Below, piece by piece: positions 19,870 to 30,749 of a stretch of DNA of 43,807 nucleotides. A program made the translations under genes and the position numbers. Where the stretch lies: positions 1 to 43,807 of the forward strand of contig SKZV01000007.1 of NCBI GenBank assembly GCA_007127165.1. Reading direction: 5' to 3'. How positions within the stretch are numbered: position 1 is the stretch's first letter; each line of letters starts with the position of its first letter. Source of the DNA: Rhodovibrio sp. (GTDB taxonomy: Bacteria > Pseudomonadota > Alphaproteobacteria > Kiloniellales > Rhodovibrionaceae). A model generated the notes under the pieces. The model worked only from the letters and a program-made list of their open reading frames with translations. It was not told the DNA's origin and did no database searches.

Positions 19870-20274
19870 TTACGCCTCTTCCAGTTCGACAAGCGTTCCG
19901 TTGAAGTCCTTAGGATGCAGGAACAGGACGGGCTTACCGTGTGCTCCCGTCTTCGGCTTGCCGTCGCCCAGGACGCGCGCGCCCTGCGCCTTGAGGCGTT
20001 CGGCCGCCGCGTCGATATCCGGCACCTCGTAGCAGACGTGGTGAATGCCGCCCGCGGGGCTTTTGTCCAGGAAGTTCTGGATCGGCGAGCCGCTGCCGAG
20101 CGGTTCCAACAATTCGACCTTGGTGTTCTCCAACTCGACGAAGACGACGGTAACCCCATGGTCCGGCTGCTCCACCGGGTCCGATACCTGGGCACCGAGC
20201 CCCTCGCGGTAGAGTTTGCTCGCCGCCGCCAAGTCCGGCACGGCAATCGCGACGTGATTCAAACGACCGATCAT
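19870..20274 (-). CDS. mce: Methylmalonyl-CoA epimerase
   Basis: 134 residues, the family length, of the glyoxalase/VOC fold. NHVAIAVPDLAAASKLYREGLGA opens the first half and GGIHHVCYEVPDIDAA the second, with the metal-binding His, Glu and His residues in place and a final Glu in GTLVELEEA. It interconverts the (S) and (R) forms of methylmalonyl-CoA in the propionyl-CoA to succinyl-CoA route. The ATG at 20274 gives the standard N-terminus. In related genomes it usually follows rnj directly; here a transporter gene lies between. Confidence 0.93.
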   Translation of the reverse strand: MIGRLNHVAIAVPDLAAASKLYREGLGAQVSDPVEQPDHGVTVVFVELENTKVELLEPLGSGSPIQNFLDKSPAGGIHHVCYEVPDIDAAAERLKAQGARVLGDGKPKTGAHGKPVLFLHPKDFNGTLVELEEA

Positions 20275-20356
20275 GGCGCTGTCCTGCTCCGTAATGTCCT
20301 ACGATCCGCCTTATAGCGCATCAAGGCGTCCGGCCATAGGTGCGGCGGCGTGCGAC

Positions 20357-22156
20357 TTAATGCAGCGGCCAGAATACCGGAATGGCAAAGGTCGCAACAA
20401 TCCACAAAAGGATGTTCAACGGCAGGCCGATCTTTAGGAAATCGCCGAACCGATAGCCACCGGCACTGTAAACCAGGGTATTCGTCTGATACCCGATTGG
20501 CGTGGCGAAGCTGGCGCTGGCTGCGAACATAACGGCCACGACAAAGGGTCTTGGGTCCGCGCCAAGCTCATAGGCAAGGCCGATGGCAACTGGTGTCAGC
20601 AGAATGGCCGCCGCATTGTTGCTGATGATCTCCGTGAGGGCCGAGGTGATGAAATAAACCGCCGAGAGCACGGCTACGGGCCCAAGATCCGAAACCGTCG
20701 AGGCGATGAAGCCAACCAATAGCGTTGCCGTGCCGGTTTCCTGCATGGCGGTGCCGAGGGCCAGCATTCCGAAGATCAGCATCAGAATGCGCCAGTGAAT
20801 GGCCTCGTAAGCTTCTTTCGAATCGAGACAGCCCAGCGCCACGACCGCCACGGCGGCCATCATCGCCAGAGGAGCGATGGGCATCACGCCAAGCTGCGCG
20901 AGAACCATCATGACGGCAATCGCCCCCAGCGCGATGGGTGCCTTGTTGCGCCGGAACGCGCGCTCCGTCGGTTCGGTGAGGTTCACCAGATCCTGCCGGT
21001 CGAACAGCCGCCGCACCCCGTCGGGCGGCCCCTCCAGCAAGAGCGTATCGCCGAGGTTCAGGCGCACCTGCTCGAAGTCCTTGCGCATCCCCTCGTCCTG
21101 CCGGTGGACCGCGAGGACATAAACGCCGAAGAGCTTGCGCAGGCGCAGATCGCCGACGCGCATTCCGGCGAAGCGGGAGTTCGGCCCGACCAGCCCCTCC
21201 ATCACGACGGTGGGTTGACTGCCGATGGGCTCGATGGCGTGCGCGCGCTCGGGATCGAAGGTTAGGCCGTCGACATTGCGCAGACTGATAACGTCGGCGA
21301 CATTACTGCGTATGACGATACGGTCGCCCGCTTCGAGGTCCAGCGTATCCAGTTCCCGCCGCAGCGACACATCGTGACGGATCACGTCGACGATCTCGAA
21401 GTTGTTGCGCGGGGACAGCCCCGCCCATTTCAGGGTTCGGCCGACCAGAGGCGAATCATGCGGCACCAGCACTTCGGTGAGAAAACGGCGGCCAGCGCGG
21501 TTGGGGAGAATCTCTTGCAGCGACGTGCGCTCCGGCAGCAGCCACTTGCCGCAGATCATCAGATAGGTCACGCCAACCCCGCCCATGACCAGCCCTAGCG
21601 GCATGATCTCGAACATCGTAAAGGGGGCGAGACCGGCGTCCTGCGCCACACCGTCCACCAGCAAGTTCGACGACGTTCCGATCAGCGTCAGCGTTCCACC
21701 GAAGATGCTGGCGTAGGACAGAGGAATCAGCAGCTTCGACGACGCTACACCCTGCGACTGCGCCAGCGCGATCACGACCGGGATCAAAATTACCACCACC
21801 GGCGTGTTGTTCACGAAGGCCGAAATTACGATTACGACCAGCAGTAGCGTCAGGGTTTGAAGCGCCGGGTTGCCCTTCATCCGGCCTACGATCCCGCCCA
21901 GGCGGTCGATTACCCCGGTTCGCTCCAGAGCCGCCGACAGGACGAACATGCAGGCGACGGCGATCGGCGCGCTGTTCGAGAAGACACCGAAGATCTCGTC
22001 CGGACCCAGAATGCCGACGCCGAGAAGCACCGCCATCGCCACCAGCGCCACTACATCGACAGGCGGGCGCTCTCGGACAAAGCCTATGAAGACCGCGACC
22101 AGCAGCGCAAGCGTGATCGCGATCTCGACCCCCGGAAGGGCATCAAGCGGCAGCAT
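20357..22156 (-). CDS. SLC13-type (DASS) anion transporter with two TrkA-C domains
   Basis: 599 residues. About six hydrophobic helices (1-210, with NTPVVVILIPVVIALAQ and LIPLSYASIFGGTLTLIGTSSNLLVDG) are followed by two cytoplasmic TrkA-C/RCK-C type domains (about 220-300 and 315-395, each ending in an LxxGDxLxLxG-like strand). A second helix block (about 405-599) contains EIISNNAAAILLTPVAIGLA and SFATPIGYQTNTLVYSAGGY. This layout matches SLC13-like sulfate/dicarboxylate carriers. The substrate (sulfate, dicarboxylate or another oxyanion) cannot be assigned. It is inserted between rnj and mce. Confidence 0.88.
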   Translation of the reverse strand: MLPLDALPGVEIAITLALLVAVFIGFVRERPPVDVVALVAMAVLLGVGILGPDEIFGVFSNSAPIAVACMFVLSAALERTGVIDRLGGIVGRMKGNPALQTLTLLLVVIVISAFVNNTPVVVILIPVVIALAQSQGVASSKLLIPLSYASIFGGTLTLIGTSSNLLVDGVAQDAGLAPFTMFEIMPLGLVMGGVGVTYLMICGKWLLPERTSLQEILPNRAGRRFLTEVLVPHDSPLVGRTLKWAGLSPRNNFEIVDVIRHDVSLRRELDTLDLEAGDRIVIRSNVADVISLRNVDGLTFDPERAHAIEPIGSQPTVVMEGLVGPNSRFAGMRVGDLRLRKLFGVYVLAVHRQDEGMRKDFEQVRLNLGDTLLLEGPPDGVRRLFDRQDLVNLTEPTERAFRRNKAPIALGAIAVMMVLAQLGVMPIAPLAMMAAVAVVALGCLDSKEAYEAIHWRILMLIFGMLALGTAMQETGTATLLVGFIASTVSDLGPVAVLSAVYFITSALTEIISNNAAAILLTPVAIGLAYELGADPRPFVVAVMFAASASFATPIGYQTNTLVYSAGGYRFGDFLKIGLPLNILLWIVATFAIPVFWPLH

Positions 22157-22197
22157 CGGATTCTATCCGGCCATACTTGGCGAACCCGTCCGCTGGG

Positions 22198-23868
22198 TCA
22201 CCCGAGCCTCACCAAATGCACCTCGGTCATCGGCTTGCGCCCGGTGAACCGGTGGAGCGTGCGCCGGACGGCGAGCCGGGCCGTCTCACGCACGATCGCG
22301 TCGTTCCGGCGGTCGCGCAACTTCAGTTTATCCACCGAGGCCGTCACGCTGTCGAGGACGCGTTCGGCGATCTCCTCGCCGAAATCGTCTTCGGTGAGCA
22401 GGCCGTGGACGGTCAGCAACGGGTCGCCCTCGAATCGCCCGTCCCCGTCGAGCACCAGCGTCAAGACGGCCGCGCCCTGAAAGGCCAGTTTTCTGCGTTC
22501 GCGCACCGGACCATGCTCTACCGGCACCAGCGTCTCCCCGTCGAGCGCCAGGCGGCCGACCGGCACCTCGGCGATGACCGTCGCGCCATTCGGGGCGAGA
22601 CGGATGCACTGACCGTCCCTGGGCACGAGCGTCTGCGGCACCTGGCACCGCTCCGCCAGCCGGGCATGCGCCATCAGGTGCCGAGGTTCCCCGTGCATCG
22701 GAATGGCGATGCGCGGGCGCACCCACTGATAAAGCTGCTCCAACTCCTGCTGGCAGGCGTGGCCCGAAACGTGGACGAAGTGATCGCCCTCGGTCAGGAC
22801 ATCGACGCCTAGCTGCATCAACTGGTTTTGAACCGCATGGATCGGCTTCTCGTTGCCGGGAATGACGCGCGACGAGAAGATCACCGCGTCATCCCGCTCA
22901 AGCTCGATCTGCGGATGCTCGTTTCGGGATATCCTGGCGAGGGCCGAGCGGGCTTCCCCCTGGCTGCCCGTGACGAGATAGACCACCTTATCGCGCGGCA
23001 GTTTCGCCGCCTCTTCCTCGCTCACCACCGGTGGAAGGTCGTGCAGATAACCGGTTTCGCGGGCTGCTTGCACGATATTGTGCATGGAGCGGCCGACGAG
23101 GGCGCACTTGCGGCCATGCGCCTTCGCCACCTCGACGACGCTCTTCACCCGCGCGACATTGGTGGCAAAGCAGGTGACGGCCACACGGTTGTTCAGCGTG
23201 CCCATCAACTCCATCAGGCTGTTGCGCACGTCCAGTTCAGAGCCGCTGTGCCCCGGCACCATCGCATTCGTCGAATCGCCCACCAGCGCCAGGACCTGCT
23301 CGTCGCCGAGCCGCGCCATGCGCTCCTGATCGAACTGCGCCCCGATCAGGGGGTGGTGATCCAGCTTCCAGTCGCCGGAATGCACGACTGTTCCGGCGGA
23401 GGTGCGGATCAAAAGGGCATTGGCTTCCGGCACCGAGTGGGTGACCGTAATGAACTCCAGGTCGAACGGGGCCACTGTGAACTGCGAGCCGACCGGCAAC
23501 TCCACCAGCGGCACGTCCGCCAGCATGTCGAACTCCAACAGCTTGCGCCGCAGCACCGCGCACGCAAAGGGCGTCGCATAAATCGGACAACCGAGCCGCG
23601 GCCAAAGGTAGGGCACCGCGCCGAGGTGGTCTTCGTGTGCATGTGTGATCACCAGCCCCTGCAGGCGATTCTTCTGAGCGGCGATGAAGCTGACGTCGGG
23701 CATGATCAGGTCCACACCCGGATGACGGTCGTCGGCGAAAGTCAGGCCAAAGTCCACCATCAGCCACGCGTCCGCATGACCGTAAAGATAGACATTCATC
23801 CCCACTTCGCCGGTTCCGCCCAAGGGCAGGAACAGCAACTCGTCGGGTCCCGCCACTGGTTGGTTCAA
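22198..23868 (-). CDS. rnj: Ribonuclease J
   Basis: 556 residues of the metallo-beta-lactamase/beta-CASP type. FLPLGGTGEVGMNVYLYG opens the fold and THAHEDHLGAVPYLWPRLG holds the HxHxDH zinc site (H76, H78, D80, H81). The beta-CASP part has VVSEEEAAKLPRDKVVYLVTGSQGEARSAL, and HVSGHACQQEL is the third metal region. RNase J combines endo- and 5'-exonuclease action in RNA maturation and decay. The start appears to be TTG at 23868, preceded by an AGGGGAG ribosome-binding site inside the end of coaX. A GTG 12 bases further in lacks such a site. The gap to coaX is 3 bases. Confidence 0.95.
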   Translation of the reverse strand: MNQPVAGPDELLFLPLGGTGEVGMNVYLYGHADAWLMVDFGLTFADDRHPGVDLIMPDVSFIAAQKNRLQGLVITHAHEDHLGAVPYLWPRLGCPIYATPFACAVLRRKLLEFDMLADVPLVELPVGSQFTVAPFDLEFITVTHSVPEANALLIRTSAGTVVHSGDWKLDHHPLIGAQFDQERMARLGDEQVLALVGDSTNAMVPGHSGSELDVRNSLMELMGTLNNRVAVTCFATNVARVKSVVEVAKAHGRKCALVGRSMHNIVQAARETGYLHDLPPVVSEEEAAKLPRDKVVYLVTGSQGEARSALARISRNEHPQIELERDDAVIFSSRVIPGNEKPIHAVQNQLMQLGVDVLTEGDHFVHVSGHACQQELEQLYQWVRPRIAIPMHGEPRHLMAHARLAERCQVPQTLVPRDGQCIRLAPNGATVIAEVPVGRLALDGETLVPVEHGPVRERRKLAFQGAAVLTLVLDGDGRFEGDPLLTVHGLLTEDDFGEEIAERVLDSVTASVDKLKLRDRRNDAIVRETARLAVRRTLHRFTGRKPMTEVHLVRLG

Positions 23869-23871
23869 GTC

Positions 23872-24660
23872 TTACTCCCCTTTACCTGCGTGCTTCGTGT
23901 TGACTTCGTAGATCCGCAGCAGTCCACGCAGGGTCAGGTCCGGATCGACATGATGGATAGCTCTTGTTTCGGCATCAAATAGTGGGGCGAGCCCGCCAGT
24001 CGCCACGACTGTCAAGGCCTTGCCGTATTCGCCGTCGATGCGCACGATGATGCCCTCGATGAGGCCGATGTAGCCCCAAAATACCCCCGACTGCATCGCG
24101 GGAACCGTCGCTTTTCCGATGACCCGCGACGGTTTCTCGACCGCGACTCGTGGCAGCTTCGCGGCGGCCATGTAGAGCGCCTCCATAGACGAGTGAATAC
24201 CGGGCGCGATCACGCCGCCCTCGTAGGCACCGTCTCCTCCGATCACATCGAATGTCGTGGCGGTCCCGAAGTCTACGACCGCGGTCGGCCCGCCGTAGCG
24301 CTCGAACGCCGCCAGGGCATTCACAAGGCGGTCCGCCCCTACCTGTTCCGGCCGGTCGATACGCACAGGAACGCCGAGATGCACGCCTGGGTGACCCACC
24401 GTCACCGGTGCGCCGCCAAAGTACTCACGGCACAACCGCTGAAGACTGTAGTCCGACGCCGGAACGACATTCGCCATGACAGAAGCGGTGACGTCTCGCG
24501 GGCTCAGCCCCCGAAGCGCCATCAACTGCGTAAGCCATACCGCGTATTCGTCGGCGGTGCGCCGCGAATCGGTCGACGCCCGCCATTCTCCACGCCAGGC
24601 CTCGCCATCGTGGATGGCAAACACACAGTTGGTGTTGCCCGAATCGATCACCAGCAGCAT
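23872..24660 (-). CDS. coaX: Type III pantothenate kinase
   Basis: 262 residues from the ATG at 24660. Motifs of the ASKHA-fold CoaX family are MLLVIDSGNTN (phosphate-1 loop, D6), GADRLVNALAAFERYGGP and VVDFGTATTFDVI. It phosphorylates pantothenate in the first step of CoA synthesis, and unlike CoaA it is normally not feedback-inhibited by CoA. GGAGTGAGG lies just ahead of the ATG. A GTG at 24669, overlapping the birA stop as GTGA, would add three residues. It sits between birA and rnj, the customary alphaproteobacterial order. Confidence 0.95.
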   Translation of the reverse strand: MLLVIDSGNTNCVFAIHDGEAWRGEWRASTDSRRTADEYAVWLTQLMALRGLSPRDVTASVMANVVPASDYSLQRLCREYFGGAPVTVGHPGVHLGVPVRIDRPEQVGADRLVNALAAFERYGGPTAVVDFGTATTFDVIGGDGAYEGGVIAPGIHSSMEALYMAAAKLPRVAVEKPSRVIGKATVPAMQSGVFWGYIGLIEGIIVRIDGEYGKALTVVATGGLAPLFDAETRAIHHVDPDLTLRGLLRIYEVNTKHAGKGE

Positions 24661-24665
24661 CGGCC

Positions 24666-25463
24666 TCACTCCGCGAAAAACACGTCACCGGCGTATATGC
24701 GCCGAAGGTCCCCGCCATCCTCACGGTCAAGGCAGAGCGCGCCCGCCTCATCCAGGTCGCGGAAGACGCCGTGCAGCGTCTCGTTCGGCAAACGGACCTC
24801 GATTCGCTCGCCACGGCCTTTCGCGCGATGCAGCCAGTTTGCCCGAACCGGAGAGAACCCCTCGTCGAGCCAGCGGTTCGTCCATTTGAGGAAATGCCGC
24901 GAAAACGCCTCCAGGACCGCGACCTCATCGACATCCGAAGCGGCACCTTCGGCCCGTAGGCTAGTCGCTGGGTAGCGGGCGTCTTCAGGATAATGCCGAA
25001 CGTTTACGCCCATACCCAGCAGCAGCGCCTGCATGCTCCCATCAGAACTCAGAACGGTCTCCAGAAGAAACCCGGCGATCTTGCAGTCATTGACAAGGAT
25101 ATCGTTCGGCCACTTTACCTGCGCCTCCACCATCGGCGGCATCACCGTGCCGATGGCGTCGCAAAGTGCGATAGCGGCCACGAAGCCCAGTTGAACCGCC
25201 TCGCTTAACGGGCATTCGGGGCGCAAGATCAGGCTCAGGTAGAGATTGCCGCGCGGCGAGTTCCAGTCCCGCCCCAGGCGCCCACGCCCTCCCGTCTGTT
25301 CCCGCGCCCATACGAGCGTCCCATCCTCGGCGTCAGCGTCCGCCACCAGACGCCGCGCCTCGTCGTTCGTGCTGCCGACGCACTCGAGAGCGACAAGACG
25401 AAAAGCCGGAGGCAATGATGGACGGCGCGGCGAATCGCCCGGATCCTGATACCCCTCATTCAT
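24666..25463 (-). CDS. birA: Biotin-protein ligase without DNA-binding domain
   Basis: 265 residues. CVGSTNDEARRL, then EQTGGRGRLGRDWNSPRGNLYLSLIL (biotinyl-AMP loop) and VKWPNDILVNDCKIAGFLLE are the diagnostic catalytic blocks. A small C-terminal SH3-like part follows. There is no N-terminal helix-turn-helix, so it is a ligase only and not the biotin-operon repressor. It loads biotin on carboxylase carrier proteins. The ATG at 25463 lies 16 bases after nuoN, so it may be read from the nuo transcript. Confidence 0.94.
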   Translation of the reverse strand: MNEGYQDPGDSPRRPSLPPAFRLVALECVGSTNDEARRLVADADAEDGTLVWAREQTGGRGRLGRDWNSPRGNLYLSLILRPECPLSEAVQLGFVAAIALCDAIGTVMPPMVEAQVKWPNDILVNDCKIAGFLLETVLSSDGSMQALLLGMGVNVRHYPEDARYPATSLRAEGAASDVDEVAVLEAFSRHFLKWTNRWLDEGFSPVRANWLHRAKGRGERIEVRLPNETLHGVFRDLDEAGALCLDREDGGDLRRIYAGDVFFAE

Positions 25464-25479
25464 CCGCCGCTCTCCGTTC

Positions 25480-26931
25480 TCAACCCGCCAGCAAAGCGGC
25501 GGCCGCGATTTCCGCGCCTTCGAGGATCGGCGAAGGGAACACGAAGAACAACAGAATGAGCGCGCCCGCCACGCCCATGACCAAGTTCATCTCCCGTCCG
25601 AAGGGCCGGTCGAAGGCTTCAACCGGCTCGTCGAAGTACATCAGTTTTATGATGCGTAGGTAATAGAAAGCGCCAACAACGCTGGTCAACACACCAATGA
25701 CGGCAAGCACGTACAGTTCCGCCTCAATGGCCGCCAGGAACACGTACAACTTGCCGAAGAAACCGGCAAGCGGTGGAATTCCGGCCATGGAGAACATGAA
25801 GATCGCCATCGCCGCCGCCATCATGGGATGCGTCCGGCTGAGCCCCCGCAGGTCATCAATCCCCTCGACCATCCGCCCCTTCTGGCGCATGCACAGAATC
25901 ACGGCAAAGGTGCCCAGGTTCATGACCAGATAGATCGTCATGTAGATAATCAGGCCCTGGATACCCGCCTCTGTGCCGGCCGCGAGCCCGATCAGCGCGT
26001 AGCCGACGTGCCCGATCGACGAGTAGGCCATCAGCCGTTTGATGCTTGTCTGGTTGATGGCGGCGAAAGCCCCCAGCAACATGGACAGAATCGAGATCGC
26101 GATGATGATTTGTTGCCACTGCGCCACCAGATCGCCGAACGGCCCCATCATCACACGGCCGAACAACGCCATGGCCGCGATCTTCGGTGCCGAGGCGAAA
26201 AACGCGGTGACTGCCGTTGGCGCGCCCTCGTAGACGTCGGGCGTCCACATGTGGAACGGCACTGCGCTGACCTTGAAGGAGAGGCCGGCCGCCATGAAGA
26301 CAAGCCCCACGATGATGCCCAACGAGGGCATTTCACCAGCGGCCCTGGTCTCGGCGAAGGCGGCAGCCAGATCGTCGAAGTTGGTGGTCCCGGTAAAGCC
26401 GTAGATCAGGGAAGCTCCATAGAGCAGCATTCCCGAGGCCAATGCTCCCAGAACGAAGTACTTCAAGCCGGACTCGGTGGAGCGAAGCGTGTCGCGCCGG
26501 AAGGCGGCGATCACGTAGAGCGACAGGCTCTGCAACTCCAGGCCGATATAAAGCGACATCAGGTCATTCGCCGACACCATCATCAGCATGCCCAGCGTCG
26601 CGAAGAGGATCAGGATCGGAAACTCGAACTGCGCCATATTCTCGCGTTCGATGTAACGCCACGACATGACGAGGCTGACGCCGGTTCCGATAAGGATCAG
26701 CCCCTTCATGAATGCGCCAAAGCCGTCCCTGATGAAGAGTCCTTCGAAGACGACAACGCGGGTGCTCGGCGCGAGCCAGACCAACGCGAAGGTGATCACC
26801 ACCACGACAACGCTCAGCATGAGCACGAGGCCCGTGGATTCGCGGCCACGGAACACTCCGAGCATCAAGAGCGCCATCGCGGATACCGCCAGGAAGAGTT
26901 CCGGTGCGATCGTGGCCAGGTCTTGGGTCAT
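25480..26931 (-). CDS. nuoN: NADH-quinone oxidoreductase subunit N
   Basis: 483 residues, about 14 helices, of the antiporter-like Mrp family. [22 protein letters not shown] and [24 protein letters not shown] hold the conserved Glu and Lys of the proton path, and [19 protein letters not shown] the central Lys helix. It is one of the three large membrane pumps of complex I. It starts at the ATG 34 bases downstream of nuoM and closes the nuo cluster. Confidence 0.96.
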   Translation of the reverse strand: MTQDLATIAPELFLAVSAMALLMLGVFRGRESTGLVLMLSVVVVVITFALVWLAPSTRVVVFEGLFIRDGFGAFMKGLILIGTGVSLVMSWRYIERENMAQFEFPILILFATLGMLMMVSANDLMSLYIGLELQSLSLYVIAAFRRDTLRSTESGLKYFVLGALASGMLLYGASLIYGFTGTTNFDDLAAAFAETRAAGEMPSLGIIVGLVFMAAGLSFKVSAVPFHMWTPDVYEGAPTAVTAFFASAPKIAAMALFGRVMMGPFGDLVAQWQQIIIAISILSMLLGAFAAINQTSIKRLMAYSSIGHVGYALIGLAAGTEAGIQGLIIYMTIYLVMNLGTFAVILCMRQKGRMVEGIDDLRGLSRTHPMMAAAMAIFMFSMAGIPPLAGFFGKLYVFLAAIEAELYVLAVIGVLTSVVGAFYYLRIIKLMYFDEPVEAFDRPFGREMNLVMGVAGALILLFFVFPSPILEGAEIAAAALLAG

Positions 26932-26965
26932 GCCTGTTTTTTCGTCCCGTTCGTTCTAGAATAGA

Positions 26966-28495
26966 TCATCGGCCCGGCCACAACGCGGCCAGACTCTGCG
27001 CCTGCGACTGCGCTATCGCCTGCTCGTAGTTTCCAATCAGATTTTCCACCGACGCCGACATCACGTCGATGAAGCTGACCGGATATACACCCATCCACAA
27101 CACCAGCACGATGAGCGGCGCGAAAATGGCCTTCTCCCGCCAGTTCAGATCCTTGATCGTCATCAGGTGCTGCTTGGTCAGCTTTCCGAAGATCACGCGC
27201 CGGTAGAGATAAAGCATGTAGGCGGCGCCAAGCACCATTCCGGTCGCCATCAGAAGGGCAACCCAGGTGTTAACCTGGAACACACCGACGATTACCAGGA
27301 ATTCCCCAACGAATCCGCTCGTGCCCGGCAGGCCGACACTGGCCAACATAAAGATCATGAACACCAAGGCGTACACCGGCATCCGATGCACCAAGCCGCC
27401 GTACTTCTCGATCAACCGGCTGTGCACACGGTCGTAGAGAACACCGACCACGAGGAAGAGCGCCGCCGCCACCACACCATGGCTCAACATCTGGAAGATC
27501 GCGCCCTCAAGGCCTTGCTGCGTCAGGGTGAAGATACCGGCGGTGACGAAGCCCATGTGGGCGACCGACGAGTAGGCGATGAGTTTCTTCATGTCCACCT
27601 GCGCTAGCGCCACCAACGAGGTGTAAATCACCGCCACGACGGAGAGCGCAAATACCAATGGCGCGAAAAAAGCGGTCGCATCCGGCAGCATCGGCAAGGA
27701 AAACCGCAGGAACCCGTACCCTCCCATCTTCAAGAGCACGCCGGCGAGAATGACGGAGCCCGCCGTCGGCGCTTCCACGTGTGCATCCGGCAGCCAGGTA
27801 TGCACCGGCCACATCGGCACCTTCACGGCAAAGGACGCAAAGAAAGCCAGCCACAGCCAGATCTGCATCGACGGGGGAATGCCGGCGCCTTCCAGCAAGA
27901 CCACGATATTGGTGGTTCCGGTCTGGAAATAGATCGCCAAAATGGCGAGCAACATCAGCACCGATCCGGCCAGCGTGTAGAGGAAGAACTTGAACGCGGA
28001 ATAAACCCGCCGGTCGCCGCCCCAAATCCCGATAATCAGGAACATCGGGATCAGGACGCCCTCGAAAAACATGTAGAACGGCACGAAATCGAGCGCGCAA
28101 AACATGCCGACCATAAGCGTTTCCAGCGCCAGGAAGGCCACCATGTATTCTTTCACACGGTGCTTGACGGACTCCCAACTCGCCAGAATGCAGATCGGCG
28201 TCAAGATCGTCGCCAGCAGGACGAACATCATCGAAATGCCGTCGACGCCCATCCGATAGGTGATGCCGAAAGCCGGAATCCAGGTGACTTCCTCGACGAA
28301 CTGGAACTCCGAGGTTCCCCGCTCGAACCCGAACCAGACGAACAACGACAGCAGAAACGTGATCAGCGAAGTCCACAGCGCAACGTAGCGCGCGTTCCGC
28401 GCGACAACGGCCTGCTCCCCCCGGATCGTGAGGATGAACGCCGCCCCGACAAGCGGAAGGAATGTTACCAACGAGAGTAATGGCCAGCCGTTCAT
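26966..28495 (-). CDS. nuoM: NADH-quinone oxidoreductase subunit M
   Basis: 509 residues, about 14 helices. The proton-path Glu lies in [31 protein letters not shown], and [31 protein letters not shown] and [13 protein letters not shown] are the conserved broken-helix regions. The frame runs upstream to 28633 inside nuoL. The ATG at 28495 gives [18 protein letters not shown], the proper first helix, 4 bases after the nuoL stop. Confidence 0.97.
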   Translation of the reverse strand: MNGWPLLSLVTFLPLVGAAFILTIRGEQAVVARNARYVALWTSLITFLLSLFVWFGFERGTSEFQFVEEVTWIPAFGITYRMGVDGISMMFVLLATILTPICILASWESVKHRVKEYMVAFLALETLMVGMFCALDFVPFYMFFEGVLIPMFLIIGIWGGDRRVYSAFKFFLYTLAGSVLMLLAILAIYFQTGTTNIVVLLEGAGIPPSMQIWLWLAFFASFAVKVPMWPVHTWLPDAHVEAPTAGSVILAGVLLKMGGYGFLRFSLPMLPDATAFFAPLVFALSVVAVIYTSLVALAQVDMKKLIAYSSVAHMGFVTAGIFTLTQQGLEGAIFQMLSHGVVAAALFLVVGVLYDRVHSRLIEKYGGLVHRMPVYALVFMIFMLASVGLPGTSGFVGEFLVIVGVFQVNTWVALLMATGMVLGAAYMLYLYRRVIFGKLTKQHLMTIKDLNWREKAIFAPLIVLVLWMGVYPVSFIDVMSASVENLIGNYEQAIAQSQAQSLAALWPGR

Positions 28496-28499
28496 CGTA

Positions 28500-30431
28500 T
28501 CAACCGATCTGCGTAAAGAGGTACCAGGTAACAAAAACCACCACGCCAACAAGCATGACAAAGGCGTAGTGGTACAGATAGCCGGTTTGCAGCCTACTGA
28601 CTCGGCGCGCAAGATCGCGCGTCGTCGCCGCAATGCCGTCGGGGCCGATTCCGTCGATCACCGCGCCATCGCCGACACGCCATAACCCGTGCCCCAAATA
28701 GGAGGCAGGGCGCACGAAGACCGCGTTGTACAGCTCGTCGAAGTACCACTTGTTGTAGACGAAGAGGTAGAGCGGGCGAATCCGGCTGGTCACCATCCCC
28801 GGCAAGTCTGGGCGCGTGATGTACATTACGTAGGCCAACACTATCCCGCTTACGGCGATGATGATCGGCAGTATTTGGACCCACAGCGGAACGTAGTGAG
28901 CCAGCTCCACAGTATCGTTCTCCGGCAGTACGAATATCGATGCGCCCCAGAATGCCTCGCGCGCATCGCCGACGAATGCGCTATAGCCCAACCAGCCCGC
29001 CAGTACAGAGCCTACCGCCAAGACGATCAGCGGCACTGTCATGATTTTCGGTGATTCATGCACGTGACTCATGACTTCTTTGCTCGCCCGGGGCTTGCCG
29101 TGGAACGTCATGAACAGAAGCCGCCAGGAGTAGAAAGCCGTCATGAAGGCGGCGGCAATTCCAAGCCAGAAGGCGAAGTAGCCGTGACTGCTCTGCGCCG
29201 CAAAGGCCGCCTCAAGGATCACATCCTTGGAGAAGTAGCCGGCGAACGGTGGAATCCCGGCCAAAGCCAAACTGCCAATCCACATCAAACCGTAAGTCAG
29301 CGGAATCATGCGCCACACGCCGCCCATCTTGCGCATGTCCTGCTCATTTGCCAACGCATGGATCACGGACCCAGCGCCCAGGAACAACAGGGCCTTGAAG
29401 AATGCGTGCGTCATGAGGTGGAACATTGCCGCGCTGTAGGCCGAGACGCCGATCGCAAACATCATGTAGCCGAGCTGACTACAGGTGGAATACGCAATCA
29501 CCCGCTTGATGTCATACTGCGTAAGACCGATGGTCGCCGCAAAGAAGGCGGTGGCCGCTCCGATTATGGTGATCAGCAAGAGGGCAGCAGGCGCAAACTC
29601 CAGGATCGGAGAGACGCGCACCATCAGGAAAACGCCTGCCGTAACCATGGTTGCCGCGTGAATCAGTGCGGAGACCGGGGTTGGACCTTCCATCGCGTCC
29701 GGCAGCCAAGTGTGCAGCCCGAGCTGCGCCGACTTCCCCATCGCGCCGATGAATAGAAGGATCGCGATAATGTTGAGGGTCTGAGCCTCGATTCCGATGA
29801 ACGTGAAGGTCGTATCGGCCATCTCCGGCGCTGCCGCGAAGACGGCGTCGAAGGTGACGGAGCCGAAGACGAAGAATATCCCTGCAATGCCCAGCGCAAA
29901 GGCGACGTCGCCCACGCGATTAACCAGAAAAGCCTTGATAGCGGCGGCATTCGCGCTCGGCTTTTCGTACCAAAAGCCGATCAAAAGGTAGGACGCGAGC
30001 CCAACCCCTTCCCAGCCGAAAAATAGCTGTACGAAGTTGTCTGCCGTGACCAACATCAACATGAAGAAGGTGAAGAGCGAGAGATACGCGAAGAACCGCG
30101 GGATTGACGCGTCGTGCGACATATAGCCGATCGAGTAGACGTGCACCATTGCGGAGACCAGGGTCACCACAACGAGCATCACCGCACTCAGAGTGTCGGC
30201 GCGCACTGCCCAGCTGAACTCGAAAGCCCCACTCGAAAACCAGGTGAACAGCTCGGTCGTCCGCGCGTTGCCGCCAACCGCCACGTCGAAAAAAACGATG
30301 ATCGAAAGTAGCGTTGCCAGCAGCAACAGCCCCGAAGTTACATACTGCGCGCCTCGATCGCCAAGGCGAGCGCCGAACAAGCCAGCCAGGATTGCACCGG
30401 CCAGCGGTAGAAATACCGCTACGACTTCCAT
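28500..30431 (-). CDS. nuoL: NADH-quinone oxidoreductase subunit L
   Basis: 643 residues with about 16 helices, including the long C-terminal lateral helix and final membrane anchor ([20 protein letters not shown]). [39 protein letters not shown] and [38 protein letters not shown] are signature blocks. It is the distal proton pump of complex I. It begins 6 bases after nuoK. Confidence 0.97.
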   Translation of the reverse strand: MEVVAVFLPLAGAILAGLFGARLGDRGAQYVTSGLLLLATLLSIIVFFDVAVGGNARTTELFTWFSSGAFEFSWAVRADTLSAVMLVVVTLVSAMVHVYSIGYMSHDASIPRFFAYLSLFTFFMLMLVTADNFVQLFFGWEGVGLASYLLIGFWYEKPSANAAAIKAFLVNRVGDVAFALGIAGIFFVFGSVTFDAVFAAAPEMADTTFTFIGIEAQTLNIIAILLFIGAMGKSAQLGLHTWLPDAMEGPTPVSALIHAATMVTAGVFLMVRVSPILEFAPAALLLITIIGAATAFFAATIGLTQYDIKRVIAYSTCSQLGYMMFAIGVSAYSAAMFHLMTHAFFKALLFLGAGSVIHALANEQDMRKMGGVWRMIPLTYGLMWIGSLALAGIPPFAGYFSKDVILEAAFAAQSSHGYFAFWLGIAAAFMTAFYSWRLLFMTFHGKPRASKEVMSHVHESPKIMTVPLIVLAVGSVLAGWLGYSAFVGDAREAFWGASIFVLPENDTVELAHYVPLWVQILPIIIAVSGIVLAYVMYITRPDLPGMVTSRIRPLYLFVYNKWYFDELYNAVFVRPASYLGHGLWRVGDGAVIDGIGPDGIAATTRDLARRVSRLQTGYLYHYAFVMLVGVVVFVTWYLFTQIG

Positions 30432-30437
30432 GCTCGC

Positions 30438-30749
30438 CTAGCCCTTCATCATGTTTATGTCTTCCACGGCAATGGAGCCGCGGTTGCGGAAGAAGATGAC
30501 CAAAATGGCCAAACCGATAGCGGCCTCGGCTGCTGCGACGGTTAGAACGAACATCGCGAAGACTTGGCCGACCAGATCACCAATAAAGACAGAAAAAGCG
30601 ACCAGATTGATGTTCACGGCCAACAGCATCAACTCGATGGACATCAAAATCACGATCACGTTCTTCCGATTGAGGAATATCCCGAAGATGCCCAGCGTGA
30701 ACAGGATGGCGGCGACGCTGAGGTAATGCGCGAGACCGATTTCAAACAT
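30438..30749 (-). CDS. nuoK: NADH-quinone oxidoreductase subunit K
   Basis: 103 residues, three helices. [44 protein letters not shown] carries the two buried Glu residues needed for proton transfer. The ATG at 30749 overlaps the nuoJ stop (TGATG). A GTG three bases upstream would add one residue and is the less likely start. Confidence 0.97.
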   Translation of the reverse strand: MFEIGLAHYLSVAAILFTLGIFGIFLNRKNVIVILMSIELMLLAVNINLVAFSVFIGDLVGQVFAMFVLTVAAAEAAIGLAILVIFFRNRGSIAVEDINMMKG

